Source: Kingdonia uniflora (Eukaryota > Streptophyta > Magnoliopsida > Ranunculales > Circaeasteraceae). From it: a stretch of 64,000 nt of DNA. Every line of letters begins with the position of its first letter. Position 1 is the first letter of the stretch. The notes below the pieces were generated by a model. It saw only the letters and a program-made list of their open reading frames with translations, did no database searches and was not told the origin of the DNA. Positions 10,920 through 22,900 of this stretch are shown in pieces. The stretch covers positions 186,001-250,000 of the forward strand of contig JACGCM010002194.1 in assembly GCA_014058105.1 (NCBI GenBank). The letters are read 5' to 3'. The translations under genes were made by a program, and so were the position numbers.

Positions 10920-12279
10920 GTATTGAAGGATGGTTTGATTTACAGGGGCAGTCTACTATGTATTCCTGAGGGTGAAACCGTTTGCATTGGATTAGAAAGA
11001 CATATTGTTCCCGGATGGCATGTCATTTCGGGGTTGAGAAGACTTTTTCGAATTTGTGACGCTATGTCTATTCGTCGAAGATAAAGGTAGATGTTGCTCG
11101 TGTGGTTCGTGGTTGCATTCTATGCAACACATCAAAGCCTTCCAATCGTAAGTTAGAACTGTACTTACCATTACTAGTTCCTAGCCGGCCTTGGGAGAGC
11201 ATTTCGATAGATTTTTACGGGTGGTTTGCCCATGACCAAGTGTAAGAATGACTATTTGTTTGTGGTAGTAAATCGATTCAGCAAGATGATAGTTCTAATT
11301 CTATGCCAGAAGACGATCACCGGGGAAGGAGTAGCACGATTATTTTTCAAAGACGTCTGGAAGTATTTCGGGCTCCCTTCTTCTATTATTTCTGATAGGG
11401 ATAGCCACTTTTTAGGGCATTTCTGGAGATCGTTAAGGGGGATGATAGACACTAAGTTGAAGAGAAATACCGCATTTTATCCGCAGACTGATGGGCAAAC
11501 AGAGGTAGTTAATCGCACTTTGATTCATTTATTACGGGGATTTTATTCTAAGCATCCTAAGGCTTGGGATGAGAGCTTACCGTATCTTCAGTTTGCTTTT
11601 AACCGGGGGTTTCATGGTTCCACTTTGAAGTCTCCATTTGAAGTTTGTCTTGGGTACTTGCCTCAAAGCCCCTTTGATATGGCTTTTAGTTTTGGCGACA
11701 AAACGATGTCAGGGAATGAGGAAGAGGAACAAGTTAAAGCTCACCGTTTCATTGAGAAGATAAGCAAGATTCATGAGGCGGCTGAAGTACAGTTGAAGAA
11801 GACTCAAGCGAAGTATATGACTCGATACAACAAGCATCAGGTTGAGTGTACTTTTTCAGGATGGTGACCTAGTCTGGTTGCATTTGGGTAAGGAACCACT
11901 AAAAGGAGAAAGTAAGAAACTCAAGCCTATCCGTTATGGTCCATTTACGATTCTCAAGAAGATTGGTGACAACGCATTCCAATCGGATTTGTCACCTTTT
12001 ATGAAGATGTATTCAGCGATTAATGTCGAGCATTTGAAATTATTTAAGCCGTCTTTTTTCGATGAAGACTCTACAATCGACACTCGCCTACCGTCAGTTG
12101 ATGACTTATGGATAGAAAGAGAAGATTCGTTGCAGGAGGATAGTATTCTAGAGAGGAAGGTTCGTGCTACAAGAAGAAGAAGTATCAAGTCGTTCAGAGT
12201 TGGGAAGAAAGGTCAACTATCCATGAAGTCGAAGTGGTACAACAGAGAAATAGGCACGACCACTTTCCCTCATCCCTAG
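10920..12279 (+). pseudogene. Ty3/gypsy integrase, broken 3' end of pol
   Basis: A partial retrotransposon polyprotein. About 10920-11220 reads, with stops, as the integrase zinc-binding region and the lead-in IDFYG. 11226-11867 is open and carries the integrase core: the second Asp in SDRDSHFLGHFW and the Glu region PQTDGQTEVVNR. 11842-12279 overlaps in another frame and has DLVWLHLGKE, LKPIRYGPF and INVEHLKLF, the GPY/F module at the C-terminus of chromovirus-like integrases. Reverse transcriptase, protease and gag are absent. A frameshift lies at about 11850-11860. Confidence 0.85.
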
Positions 12280-12324
12280 TTCTAGCCTGAGCAGAAGCTC
12301 AAGGCTCCTAAAGGGGGGGAACCA

Positions 12325-12775
12325 TGATCCAAGAGGATCTAAACATTAAGCTCCTTAGGAATTGACAAAATGTGAAAACTGTTCGAATAGACATTTGTTC
12401 TATTCGAATAGAGACTGTTCTGAGTAGTCTATTCGAATAGACTTTTGGGTATATTCAAATATACTCAGTTCTGAGTGTTATGTTCCAATAGAGAATGATT
12501 CTGTTCAAACAAAGGCGTGACTTGTCATAGTTTTAGGTCGTTTCAAGGGCATTTTTGTCCTATGTTAAAACTAGGAAACTTGTAACCTTTAATAGGGCAA
12601 GGCTAGGCAATGTAAAAGGGATCCAGAGATCCAGAGCCAGATCATGACATGAATTCATTGTAATCAAATTTTTAGCAATTAAAGTTCTCTTTGGAAAGTT
12701 TTAACCACCAATTTGTGTTCTTCGCATTAATTTCTTTGATTAGGTTAATCTCGATTCAATTGTGGATTATAGAGT
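12325..12775 (+). repeat. 3' LTR of the nested gypsy fragment
   Basis: Starts TGATCC after the purine tract AAAGGGGGGGAACCA (about 12310-12324). The first 170 bp repeat the palindrome CTATTCGAATAG and shorter variants at least four times. The right end is set only by where the Copia-like sequence resumes. Confidence 0.7.
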
Positions 12776-13534
12776 GATTTTCTTTTTTCCTCTAGTGATT
12801 ATCTTATTTCTTTTTCACCCAGTTCAAAAGTTGTAGTTCAAAAATTGAGGTTTTTTTAAGTGAGAATTGACAAGCCTTGATGATTTTTATCGTTTTTTCT
12901 AGTGATTTCTCCTTGAATCACTATGACTATTTTTTTACTTCTTCTTTCATTGCTAATGCGGTTTAAAGTCTATATTCCTATCACTAGATGTGATCTTTTC
13001 TATCATATTTTGTCGCGAGATGTAATTTCTTTCTTTGGATCGGGTGAAAGATGTTCAATTCCTTCCACCATGATTATGATTTTCTCTTCCTCAAGTAGAT
13101 TTCTTTGTCCTCGAATGAATTGTTTTTTTCCTTCAGTAGATATTTTTTTCCTCAAATAATTATCTTTCCTCAACATTTCCTCAATTTAACCTCTTCATCA
13201 ACTAATTCTCTTATCTCACTGTTTATTCAAGATATTAATATTACCCTCGAGTGGGAAAACTGACAAGTCGGTATGTACCGCCGATTTCAAAAGTACGTGT
13301 GGGGGAAATGACAAGTTGGAATGCTGCCGATTTCAAATGGGATATGTGAAGTTTTGAAGTGTTCTACTGATGCAAAAGAATGGTCTGACATAAATTTTAT
13401 TAGCTCTAGGGGGAGTTTTAGTTCTTTATCAGTGAGGGAGTGATTGTATTTTTATGAGAGATTATCTATTTTGCTTTCTTATTGTTATCCACCTTGATAC
13501 AAACATATTATGTTCGCATCAATGTGAGGAGGAG

Positions 13535-13693
13535 TGTTGGAGTGTATGTGTATAACTACACATATCTACTTTAGTTCCACATTGGGTAGGAATGGAAGTT
13601 GCTAAGAGAACCCCTATTATATAAAAGAGGCTAAATTGTAATCTACAATCGACTTAAGAGTGAATAAACTTTCTCCTCTTATTTATTTCTATA
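13535..13693 (+). repeat. 3' LTR of the second Copia-like element
   Basis: About 159 bp; same family; starts TGTTGGAGTG after a purine tract. Confidence 0.82.
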
Positions 13694-13698
13694 ATCAC

Positions 13699-14382
13699 AA
13701 CTATCAACTAAATTTCAAGATTGCTTCATTTTTATTAAAATTTGAGAATACATGGTCGGTGAAACAATCCTGGAAGGCTTTAGGAGTTTTGTTATGGTTA
13801 GCCACACTTACGCAATGTCTTCAATTTTGGTGCAGATCATACAGAGAAAAGCTTAAAAGTCTTCAGACATCTTAGAGTAGCCTCATTATATGTAACACAT
13901 AAAAGACTTGTGATCACGGCTTTACGAACATTTTAGAAAGGTTATAATTTCAGATACACCAGAAAGGAGGCCAAGTGCTCCGATGTTGATGCCTGCCGAC
14001 AGTTTCAGAGACGAAGTTTCAACCAAATGAAGGCACCACACTTAGCCTGGCTCCTGTTAGGCATTTCTAGGTGCTCCATAAAATGGAAATCCGGAACAAA
14101 GGAAAATAAAAAAGACATAATTTATATAAGCTATTGTTTGTGTAGTAATTACAACAGTTTTACAATCATTTGATCTCAAAAAAGGCAGACTGTAGCTCTA
14201 GTCAACAAGCAATATGGTACACCCTGATTATTACTTATCTTTAGCAATATGGTATATTGATTATTACTTATTTTTAATTTTTTCATTTTTCGTCTCCGTA
14301 TGCATAAACCCAGCCATGACTACTGTATGCTTTTCTTCTGTTGACAACACTGCATTTGATGTTTGTGACGTGAGAATCAAGA
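13699..14382. other. Downstream flank of GWD1, presumed 3' UTR and terminator region
   Basis: Just beyond the GWD1 stop on the minus strand. The poly(A) site cannot be fixed from sequence alone. No other gene is seen. Confidence 0.5.
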
Positions 14383-17300
14383 TTACATCTGGGGTCTTGT
14401 TTGCACTACAAAGATTTTACCATCCTTCACGACACCCTCGATATCTTGCGGAGATCCATAAAGTTCTTCAATTGCATGGCCTGCTTTTGCAATGCTTGAG
14501 AGGATTGAGTGTCGGAATTTACTATCAACTATTAGTGGATCTGTGGAGTAATCAAGGACAACCTTCTCTTCCTCATCCATTGGCACACTGGCATAAAAGA
14601 AAATCTAAAAGTCTTAGAACAAGGCGGAATCAAATAGATGGATTTTATTGTATATTTTTGTCTACATAATTACATGCATATATTGCTCAAAGAATCAAAA
14701 TATGCATATTTTTATACACACAAAAAGACACAAAGAATCAAATTATGTAGACATATATTGTCTACATAATTACACCCAAGACACCTAACGGGTGTAAAAA
14801 GTGTACAAATCTTGATTCCTTACTGCAAAACCCAAATTGGAATGCGCAAGAGGCGAATTTTTTTTGGTAGCAGGCATACACCAACAAATTATGACAGTTA
14901 TCGAATTTCAGCAGTGTAGGGAGAAAACCCCCTACAGTCCTTTTATAATTAAATTAAAGAAGTGTAACACAATATAGTCAAATAGATTAATAAGAACTCA
15001 AATAAGTGTATGTACCACTGAAATAATTCAATTTCACCACCTAAAGTAAGTAGCTAAGTTTAAATACAAGAGCAATTGAGATTTCATCTTTCAAGTGAGA
15101 TAAAAATAAATGTCTTTAGGACAACAAAGAGAGAGAATCTCGACGCTAGGGCGAAGCAAAGTGAGACTGTAGTCCCTGGGGCCCTGGTTGCAAAAGCCTT
15201 GAAACTTAGGAATATCTTGTTGAAGGATGAAGCCCCGAAGGGCAGACAAGGAAGGAGCAGCTAGGGAATGAAAAAGGTTTCTCGTTGTTCCATATATGTA
15301 TGCTTTGACTAGAATAAGCATTCTGAAGAAGAAAAAAAACTTTAGTGAAGTTATATAAAAAAAAGATTCTTGAGTTCCTTCCCCAATGCCAAGAAGGCAT
15401 TCATTTCTTAGTTCATTTCAAAATACTTCAATTGGTACACACAAGAAATAGGCCAATTCAGCAGCTTTTTGTTCAATTTCTCGTGGAGTCAAATTCTCAT
15501 CAGTACGAGTCAAGGGAATAGCACCCTGGCCTCTAATTTCCATATAAGGACACGATGATAAAAAAAAAAAACCTCTTTAACCTCTATTCTAATCGACTGG
15601 ATATCTCTTATAAGGAATCGAAGGAAGATGCGACGATTTATTCCAGGAAATCCCCAACGAAAAATACACACTATTCCTTCTTTTCTATCGAATCGATCAT
15701 AACCACTACCTACATTCTATGAAATTGTGCACCACAAATAGGAGCTAATGAACAAACCAGCAATCCCATAGAAAGACACCACGATACCTTGTGGAAGAAA
15801 AAGGATTTCCTGAGACGGAAATAAGGATATCAAATTCCTACCAAGATAACTAGAAGTTCCAACCAATAAGAATCCTAGTGAACTTAAAAAAAAGATACAG
15901 GCAACAGAAATTACTTGTTTTTCGAGAACCCGTTATAAGTTCTATCCATATACGTTCTGATCGCCAGTTCATACTAGATCCAGTTGCATTTTATTGGAAT
16001 TGAGAGAATAACCCAAATGAATTTGACTTTCCCTTTTTTTTTATTCCTGAAGTAACTCTCATCAACTAGGACTATTATGATGTAAACCCTTAGGAGTAAT
16101 ACATCGAATCGGTTAGATAACAAAATCCCCTTCATATGATCCCAGTATGGATATCTACATACATATAGATATATTCAATTTTATTTTCCGACATCTGCTA
16201 AAACATTTTAAAATAGAGCTAGAATGCATTTATGAATATGTCATCTTTTCACGTCCATAACAGCTGTTTCATTTATGTTCAGAAGAAGCCACATTATGTA
16301 CCATATTCTACTAAAAAGATATCTATATATATATATCTGTATTATGACCCAAGTCCAAGTCTTGAAACAAATTGATGAGATTTGGTCCCATTGCAAGTGT
16401 CGGAAATACTAGGCCTACTAACGGTACAAAAATAGAGGGTAAATTGGGAGTTGTCATAGAATGGATACCTCGATTTAATATTTGTACCTCTTTTAAAGAT
16501 ATCTTAGGATAAGTATATCTATTATAAGTATATAATAATAAGTGCAAGGAATATAGAACTAAATAAGTGTACCTATGCATTTCTATACATAAAAACTGGA
16601 TATATAATAGGTAACAAGATAACATAATTTTTTTTAATAATTTTGCAAAAGAAACAACTCACCCTTTATATATTGTTTCCTCTCAAAAAAAAGCAAAATT
16701 ACTCATACTCATAACTCAAGCTGGATAATTCTCAAAGAGTTTTAAGGAAAATCCTTAGGCCTAGGCATTTCATTTATTGAGCTGTTTCTAATCCCTTTTG
16801 TCTCGATCATTAGAAATATTTCTATTTTCAAATTGGCATTTCTATTTTCAAATTTCTATTTTCAATGATTTAAACCAAATAACAAATATATAGATAAAAA
16901 AAATGAAATGATTAGAAATAAGAAACAAGAATTTGTATATAGATATCTACTAAAATGAAAAGGGTACCAGGAGATAGGCAAGGCAGTAAAAGGAAGACAG
17001 ACACAGAAGGAACAGTTATGGACTGTAAGGTATAAGAAGATGGAGATGAAAGGTGGATTGAGCACTACGGATAAGTCGAGTGGAGAGCGTGCGGCCGAGG
17101 AAGGGATTGATATCGACGAGTCCCAGTTCAGTAGGAGTGGTATAGGTTACAAATCAACTAGAGGATACACCATGTTATTGTGTCTTGAAGTATTGTTTTT
17201 GTGGTTGTGGTTTGTGTTGGTTTCTAGGACTAATGAATTTTATCATTTTATGGTTTAATGAAGTGGTTTTAGTTAGGAATGTTTTTGTGTTTGTTTATCA

Positions 17301-19933
17301 TAAGTCACGTGGTCGTCACAATACCCACGTAGACGGTTGTCTCTCCACCTTGCATGACCACTCTATCTATTTTAGTTATTTCTAATTGGTTTATTTGATT
17401 TACATTATAATTAGGAGAAGTATCTTAATTAGAGTCTAGCTAGATTTTCTATTTTGTGTTAGGTCTCTTCTCCTATATAAGAGAGTCTAAGTTTAGTTTA
17501 TTTTCAATGTTGGTTTGAGTGAGAGAGAAAGGCTTAGCCTTAGTTTATTTTATGCAATTGAGATCATAGTTTTAATTGAAATTTAATTTAGCTTCTGCAA
17601 ACGCAGTTTTTAACTGTTTAAGTTGATAACTAGGCCACCCAATCTTAAGATCCATCGAAGTATTAATGGGCCTGCATATGAATTAGCCAAATGGACAAAA
17701 CTACTTGTCGCATATTTTTGAGATTTGGATGTCTGTAACAAACCTTAAACTTGTTATTTTTGCTTCTTAGTTAAGAAAAAGAAGAAAAAAAAACATATAT
17801 TATTCAATGGATTCCATGTAAGACTCAAGAAAAGGAGACATGGCTTCTATTTCTTCGTTATTTGAAATTAAAAACTATTTTCAAAGCTTACCTATCATAT
17901 AGCCCAGCTCCTGCATAACCTTCCAAATCTTCACCATTAGAATCAGATCGGAAGATAATTGATCGTTTTATAAACAGTCCAATAGGCTTGCTTGGGTAAC
18001 CCAATACCTGAAGATAAACAGAGTAAGTAATAAAGGACAAAAAGTCAATGCTTCTGCCTCTCTTTCGTGTATCCACGTAATTTTGCATCACAAGTTTTTA
18101 AGTGAGCAGCAATTACTAGCCATTGGATTTGCCAACCATCTTTTTCATACACGTCCTACCGTAAAGAATGTCGCGTACCAAAACAGATTGCTGACAAAGT
18201 TGAGGCAGATGCGCCAATCAGAGTTTAATGTGATGTTATCTAAAATATGCAAACCACTTAGCATTTTATGAGTTTACCTTGGGGGAATCGAGGTCCATTT
18301 TTTTACAGAAAAAGCTCAAAGCACGGCCAGGATAAGCTCCAACTAAAGTTTCTCCAAGTCCTTTGACCACCTACTCCAGGAACAGAAGATAAATGACCAT
18401 AATATGGCAAGTTATAAATGTAATGGTCAATTCCCAAATAATGACTTTATTTGAAACTTATGACCAAAATGAAATTGTTGATTCCAATTACATTATTTTT
18501 TTCCTTTATTCAAAAGAAAATAGCTGTCTCAAAAAACATAGTACAAACGATCAACAAAAAGCGGCGACAAAGTCCAAAAAAATAAAACGGAGAACTCTGA
18601 GTATGGCCCCTACAAAAATAAGAAGCATGTAGTAATTATGTATACTCAAAGACTTGATATCATTTTGCTAACAAAACACATACATAATAAAGCATAATTA
18701 GGATAACCCTCGGCATATACATAATGAAGCATAATTAGGATACCTCGGCATATATCTCCGTTGAATCTTCAGATGATGGATTAGTAGTATGTATGACAAA
18801 GGCGTAATCAGCATTTATTATTTCTTGAACTAGTACAGCCATGCAGAGACCGTCATGATCTAACTTCACCTTTCGTGTGCTGAAATACGCTCTCTCATTC
18901 CATTTTGAAGCCCAAACCTGCAACAAAATATTCAATGAAGTGCCCCAAATAAGTACCAATTCTTTCACTAGATTAAATAACAAATTGAGATCTAAATACG
19001 AAAAATGAATAATGTGATGTGAAAGGTTATACCCTGTATAAATGTCATATATCATAACTAACTAACTAACTAATAGAAAAGCTTAAAAGAGATAAGACAT
19101 TAATCATGTCACATGTTTTACAAAATGGGTCATTCTCTAGGTCCACCGGGTATTAATATCTGTCAAACTTCATACAGGTGCAAGTGATTATAACTGTTCT
19201 CCTGTGTTAGAAAATTGTTGTGGGAAACTTGAAAGAAAAAAAGAGATCATTCTTTCAAAAGGAGATACTGAAACTAAAATTAAAGGAGTTATTGCTTTGA
19301 TTCTTTGTGGTAAGAACGGATTCCATAATAAGCTTTGGAGCAGAAAATGCAGGGGTTTGGGGGAGAACCTTAGCGATGAGACTCTTCAGTCACTTCAATA
19401 GTGTAATGTCTTTAGAAAGTGGCCCAATATTTATCTTGGAGAATGAGAAAGAAATTCTAAGTAACTAATATACCCTTGGATCAACATAGATAATACGAAG
19501 ACATAGAACCCCAACCCACGCATGATTCTCCGCAGATCCCAAAATAATTCTATCATAACTCTTACCTTCTTTATTGCAATCCATGCTTGTTCCCATCTCT
19601 GCTCTCCTTCATCACCAGGCCAAGGCATCCTTGCACTCTTCATTTCATTTTTCAACTCTTGTACCTAAGAACAAGTCCATCACATTAGGCATGGCATAAT
19701 GCTTAAACATACATCAAAAGCCTGTCTTGACGATTCCCACAATGAAGTGACAAATATATCATTAGGTAAAAGAACTTTCAAGCCATTTTATACATTATAA
19801 ATCAGTTAGAAATTAGCTATACCAACTGAGGTGGTGCCGAAAGCTGCAAAACTGTCTTGCGGATCTGACCAAGTATGCCAAAATCTCCTCCTCCTAATCT
19901 TTGCTTTAGAGATTGTATAGTGTCGGCTATAAC
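14383..19933 (-). CDS. GWD1: GWD1 exons 27-32 (C-terminal ATP-binding domain)
   Basis: Exons: 27, 19823-19933; 28, 19566-19664; 29, 18744-18917; 30, 18278-18370; 31, 17892-18007; 32, 14383-14587. They encode the nucleotide-binding domain shared with PPDK-type dikinases: [78 protein letters not shown] and then [13 protein letters not shown], and finally [20 protein letters not shown] with [10 protein letters not shown] and TAA. The frame is open in all six exons. Intron 31 (14588-17891) is 3.3 kb and contains plastid-derived DNA. Intron 26, just upstream, contains a LINE. Confidence 0.94.
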
Positions 19934-22900
19934 CTGCAATAAGGCAAGAAAAGAAAGGCAATAAAGAGATTGTAAGAACTATGAATTTGTCGGCCGAAGA
20001 CCGACATGAATTTGATAATCAATATGTGCTGATAATTGATTCCTGCCATGTACTTGAAATGGGTGCTGTATTCGCATCGAAAACTATCACATCTAAATAT
20101 AAAGCATGCATCATCAACAAGAATATGCTTATTTGGCGCACATGTATGTTAGTATAATAAAAACCTCATCTAAAGCATACATTTGGAAGTTTTTATAAAG
20201 ATCTCAAAAATCAGTTAGAAAACTTGAGAAGTCATTGCTTTTGTTTGAAAATATGGGTCAAAATAGAGTGGAGATGAGAAATGAGATTCACGTTTTCAGC
20301 CTTAAATATAAGGCGTAGGATGAAGATTATAATCAATCGCATCATAAGGTGTCCAGGTTTCATCAGATTTTGGCTTCTTTCTTTTTCGAAAGGTACTGAT
20401 GTACGAGCATGAGCCTCCTATCCAAACTCCAAAGTACTCAACAGTATTCACACTTAACAAGCAACTTATGAAGCTCGTATAGTACCTAACAAACCCTAGC
20501 CTTATACTGAAAAAACTATCCATACAGAGTTAGCTTTGTTCCTGTTTTGAAAGAGGGAAAACAAACTCACTACAAACTCCAGAGTTATGGCAGATGACTT
20601 TCGACAGGAATAGCAAGGTATAGTTTGGAAATTTAAGACTAAAAGGGGTGCAAGGAAGATGTTCAAAGATATTCAAAGGCCTGTCAATACTAGTAAGGCC
20701 AAAGATAAAAATACAATGGTGGAGGCTAACATACCCCCTTCTAATGGGTCATGGACTGATGAACCAGAAATAGAAATAAATAAGAGAGAAACTTTTATTA
20801 CTCTTAAGTTACTGAATAGTATACAACCTAGAATCCTTTATATAATAGGGTGTCCTACCTGTTTTGTTGATGATCTGATAGTTTTTATGGCAGGGATTCA
20901 AATCCAATGCAAAATGTAACTACTCTCTCAGATACCCCCTCGATGAATTTAACAGTTTTTGTTGGCTTACAACTTAACTGTTCTAAAAGCAAATTGCTTT
21001 GTGCAGGTATGGAAGATATGGAAGTTGAAGATATGTGTGACAGTCCTGGCTTTGATAAGGGTTTATTGCCAGTCAAATACCTTGGTCTGCCCTAATGATT
21101 ACTAAAAGACTGAAAGTTATTGATTGTATGCCCATTGTTAACGCTCTTATATGTAGTGTCAGTTCTTGGAAGAGTAAGCATTTTAGCGATTTAGGGACAT
21201 TAGTCTTGCTCAAAGCAGTGTTGAGTAACATGCATGTTTACTGGACTACTTGTTTTATTTTGCCTAAATCCTTAATCAAGCGGCTTAGTGATATTAGTAG
21301 AAGATTATTGTGGTCTGGTGGGTGATGATGTTAAGAGCAAAGCATCACTGGTTGGGTGGAGTAACTGTTGTTTCCCTTTCAGTGAAAGAGGCCTTGGGAT
21401 TAGGATCCCTGAGATGGGTAACCAAGTTTTCATAATGAGACATACTTGGAACCTTTTTTTTCCGAAGGAATCCTTATGGGTTGATTGGGTGTATAGTTTT
21501 TTGATCAAGCAAAAGGATTTTTGGTCATTGATGATACCAAGAGAGTGTTCATGGTCTTGAAGAAATATTTTGGGAAGTAGAGTTGAAGCTAAAAACTTGT
21601 GCTGCACTTGATTGGGAATGGGAGGCAGTAAGGAATGGTTGGACACTTGGCATCCTCTTGGTATTCTCAAGGACAAGTTTCCTCAACGTTGCTTATATGA
21701 TTCTACTCTGCATTTGAATACTACATTTGAATGCTACAGTAAGTCATTTAATGGAGGGAGACCAATAGGTTTTCCCCATTAATGCTAGAATTATTCTTAA
21801 GGATATCTAGGATCATATTGATACCATCAAACCAGATCATATAGTTGCTAATGAGATTTTTTGGTCTACCAAATCTAAAGGTTATTATTCTCTCAAGGAT
21901 ACTTAAAAAAAAATTAGTGGTAAGGCCTTAGCAACCTTGGACTTCTTTGGTTTGGTTCACTAACAAGTAACAACATACCTAAGCATAGCTTCATAGCTTT
22001 GTTAGCTCTCAAGAGAGTGATGAAAACTCAAGACAAACTTCTTAGTTGGGGCTGTGTTGAATTATCTGTGTGCTTGCTTTGCTGTAGTGACAATGCGAAA
22101 GAAGACCATTTATTTTTTGACTGTCCTTTCTCAAGAGATGTGTGGGCGCTCTTTTGAGTAAGATGGGGTTCAATCACCAGATGCAGATTGGATTGCTGAG
22201 ATTGAATGGTGCTTGGAGCATTTTGGAAGTAAGTTCCTTATATCTGTCACTAGGAAGTTGGTTTTGAATGCTTTCATTTATTTATTTTGGGGGTAAAAGG
22301 AATGAGTCTTTAACATTAAAGAATATACAACTATGGTTGTAACTGTAAAGATTGCTGAAACTGTGAAGCAAGAAGGATTGTGAGAGATATCCATCAGCAG
22401 ATGCTCCATTTTCAGATCTGTGAAGCTATATATGTATACAGGGAAATAAATAGGTCACCTGACTTACTAGCAGGCAATGCTCCAGCTCTTGGCCACTTTG
22501 TTGTGATACCAAGCTCTTTTGTTGAAGACCTTAAGAAGATAAATTCTGAAGATGCTTCAGGGACTTTGTATTTTAAAGATTCTCTGAAGTACTTGTTTGT
22601 ATTTTTTGGTTCTTTTCTGGGTGTTTAGGCTCTCCCTTGCATGTAGGTGAGGGAGTTATCCCCACCATGTACATATTATTTCTTCTCTTTATTCATGGGG
22701 ATTTGTCCCCAGCTTGCCTTCCCAAAAATAAACTACTGTCATCAAATATATTCCTCATAAAACAGGATAGTAAGTGAGACTACACTGATACTCCACCTTC
22801 TAAGATCAACCGTAGCCAGGACACCATTTTGCCTTTTAAGGAAATTCTCGGGGGTAAATTAGTAAATAATAGTTCCATCCAACTGAACAACTAGAAATCA

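Larger units (their letters stand above)
10590..13693 (+). mobile_element. Second non-autonomous Copia-like LTR element, carrying a nested gypsy fragment
   Basis: LTRs at 10590-10746 and 13535-13693 (TGTTGGAGTG start; TCTACA or TCTATA end). TGGTATAAAAG right after the first LTR is a decayed tRNA-Met primer site, and GTGAGGAGGAG before the second is the purine tract. Flanks GTCAC (10585-10589) and ATCAC (13694-13698) give a 4-of-5 target duplication. The 12775-13534 part is homologous, in the opposite orientation, to 2689-3480. A gypsy pol piece plus LTR sits inside at about 10920-12775. Confidence 0.83.
15380..16870 (-). pseudogene. Nuclear copy of plastid DNA (ycf4-psaI region) in GWD1 intron 31
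   Basis: Two neighbouring plastid genes appear in their plastid order on one strand. Between and beyond them the sequence looks like plastid spacer, up to about 16870. This is a nuclear plastid insertion (NUPT), not a working plastid locus; it is transcribed only as intron sequence of GWD1. Damage suggests it is not recent. Confidence 0.85.

Noticed and set aside
14214..14669. 151-codon open frame on the plus strand
   Set aside because: It is the antisense shadow of the last GWD1 exon, whose minus-strand reading is clearly the conserved one.
15418..15972. A functional plastid ycf4 gene or a plastid contig
   Set aside because: The frame is broken and a conserved Trp codon is TAG. It lies between nuclear GWD1 exons 31 and 32.
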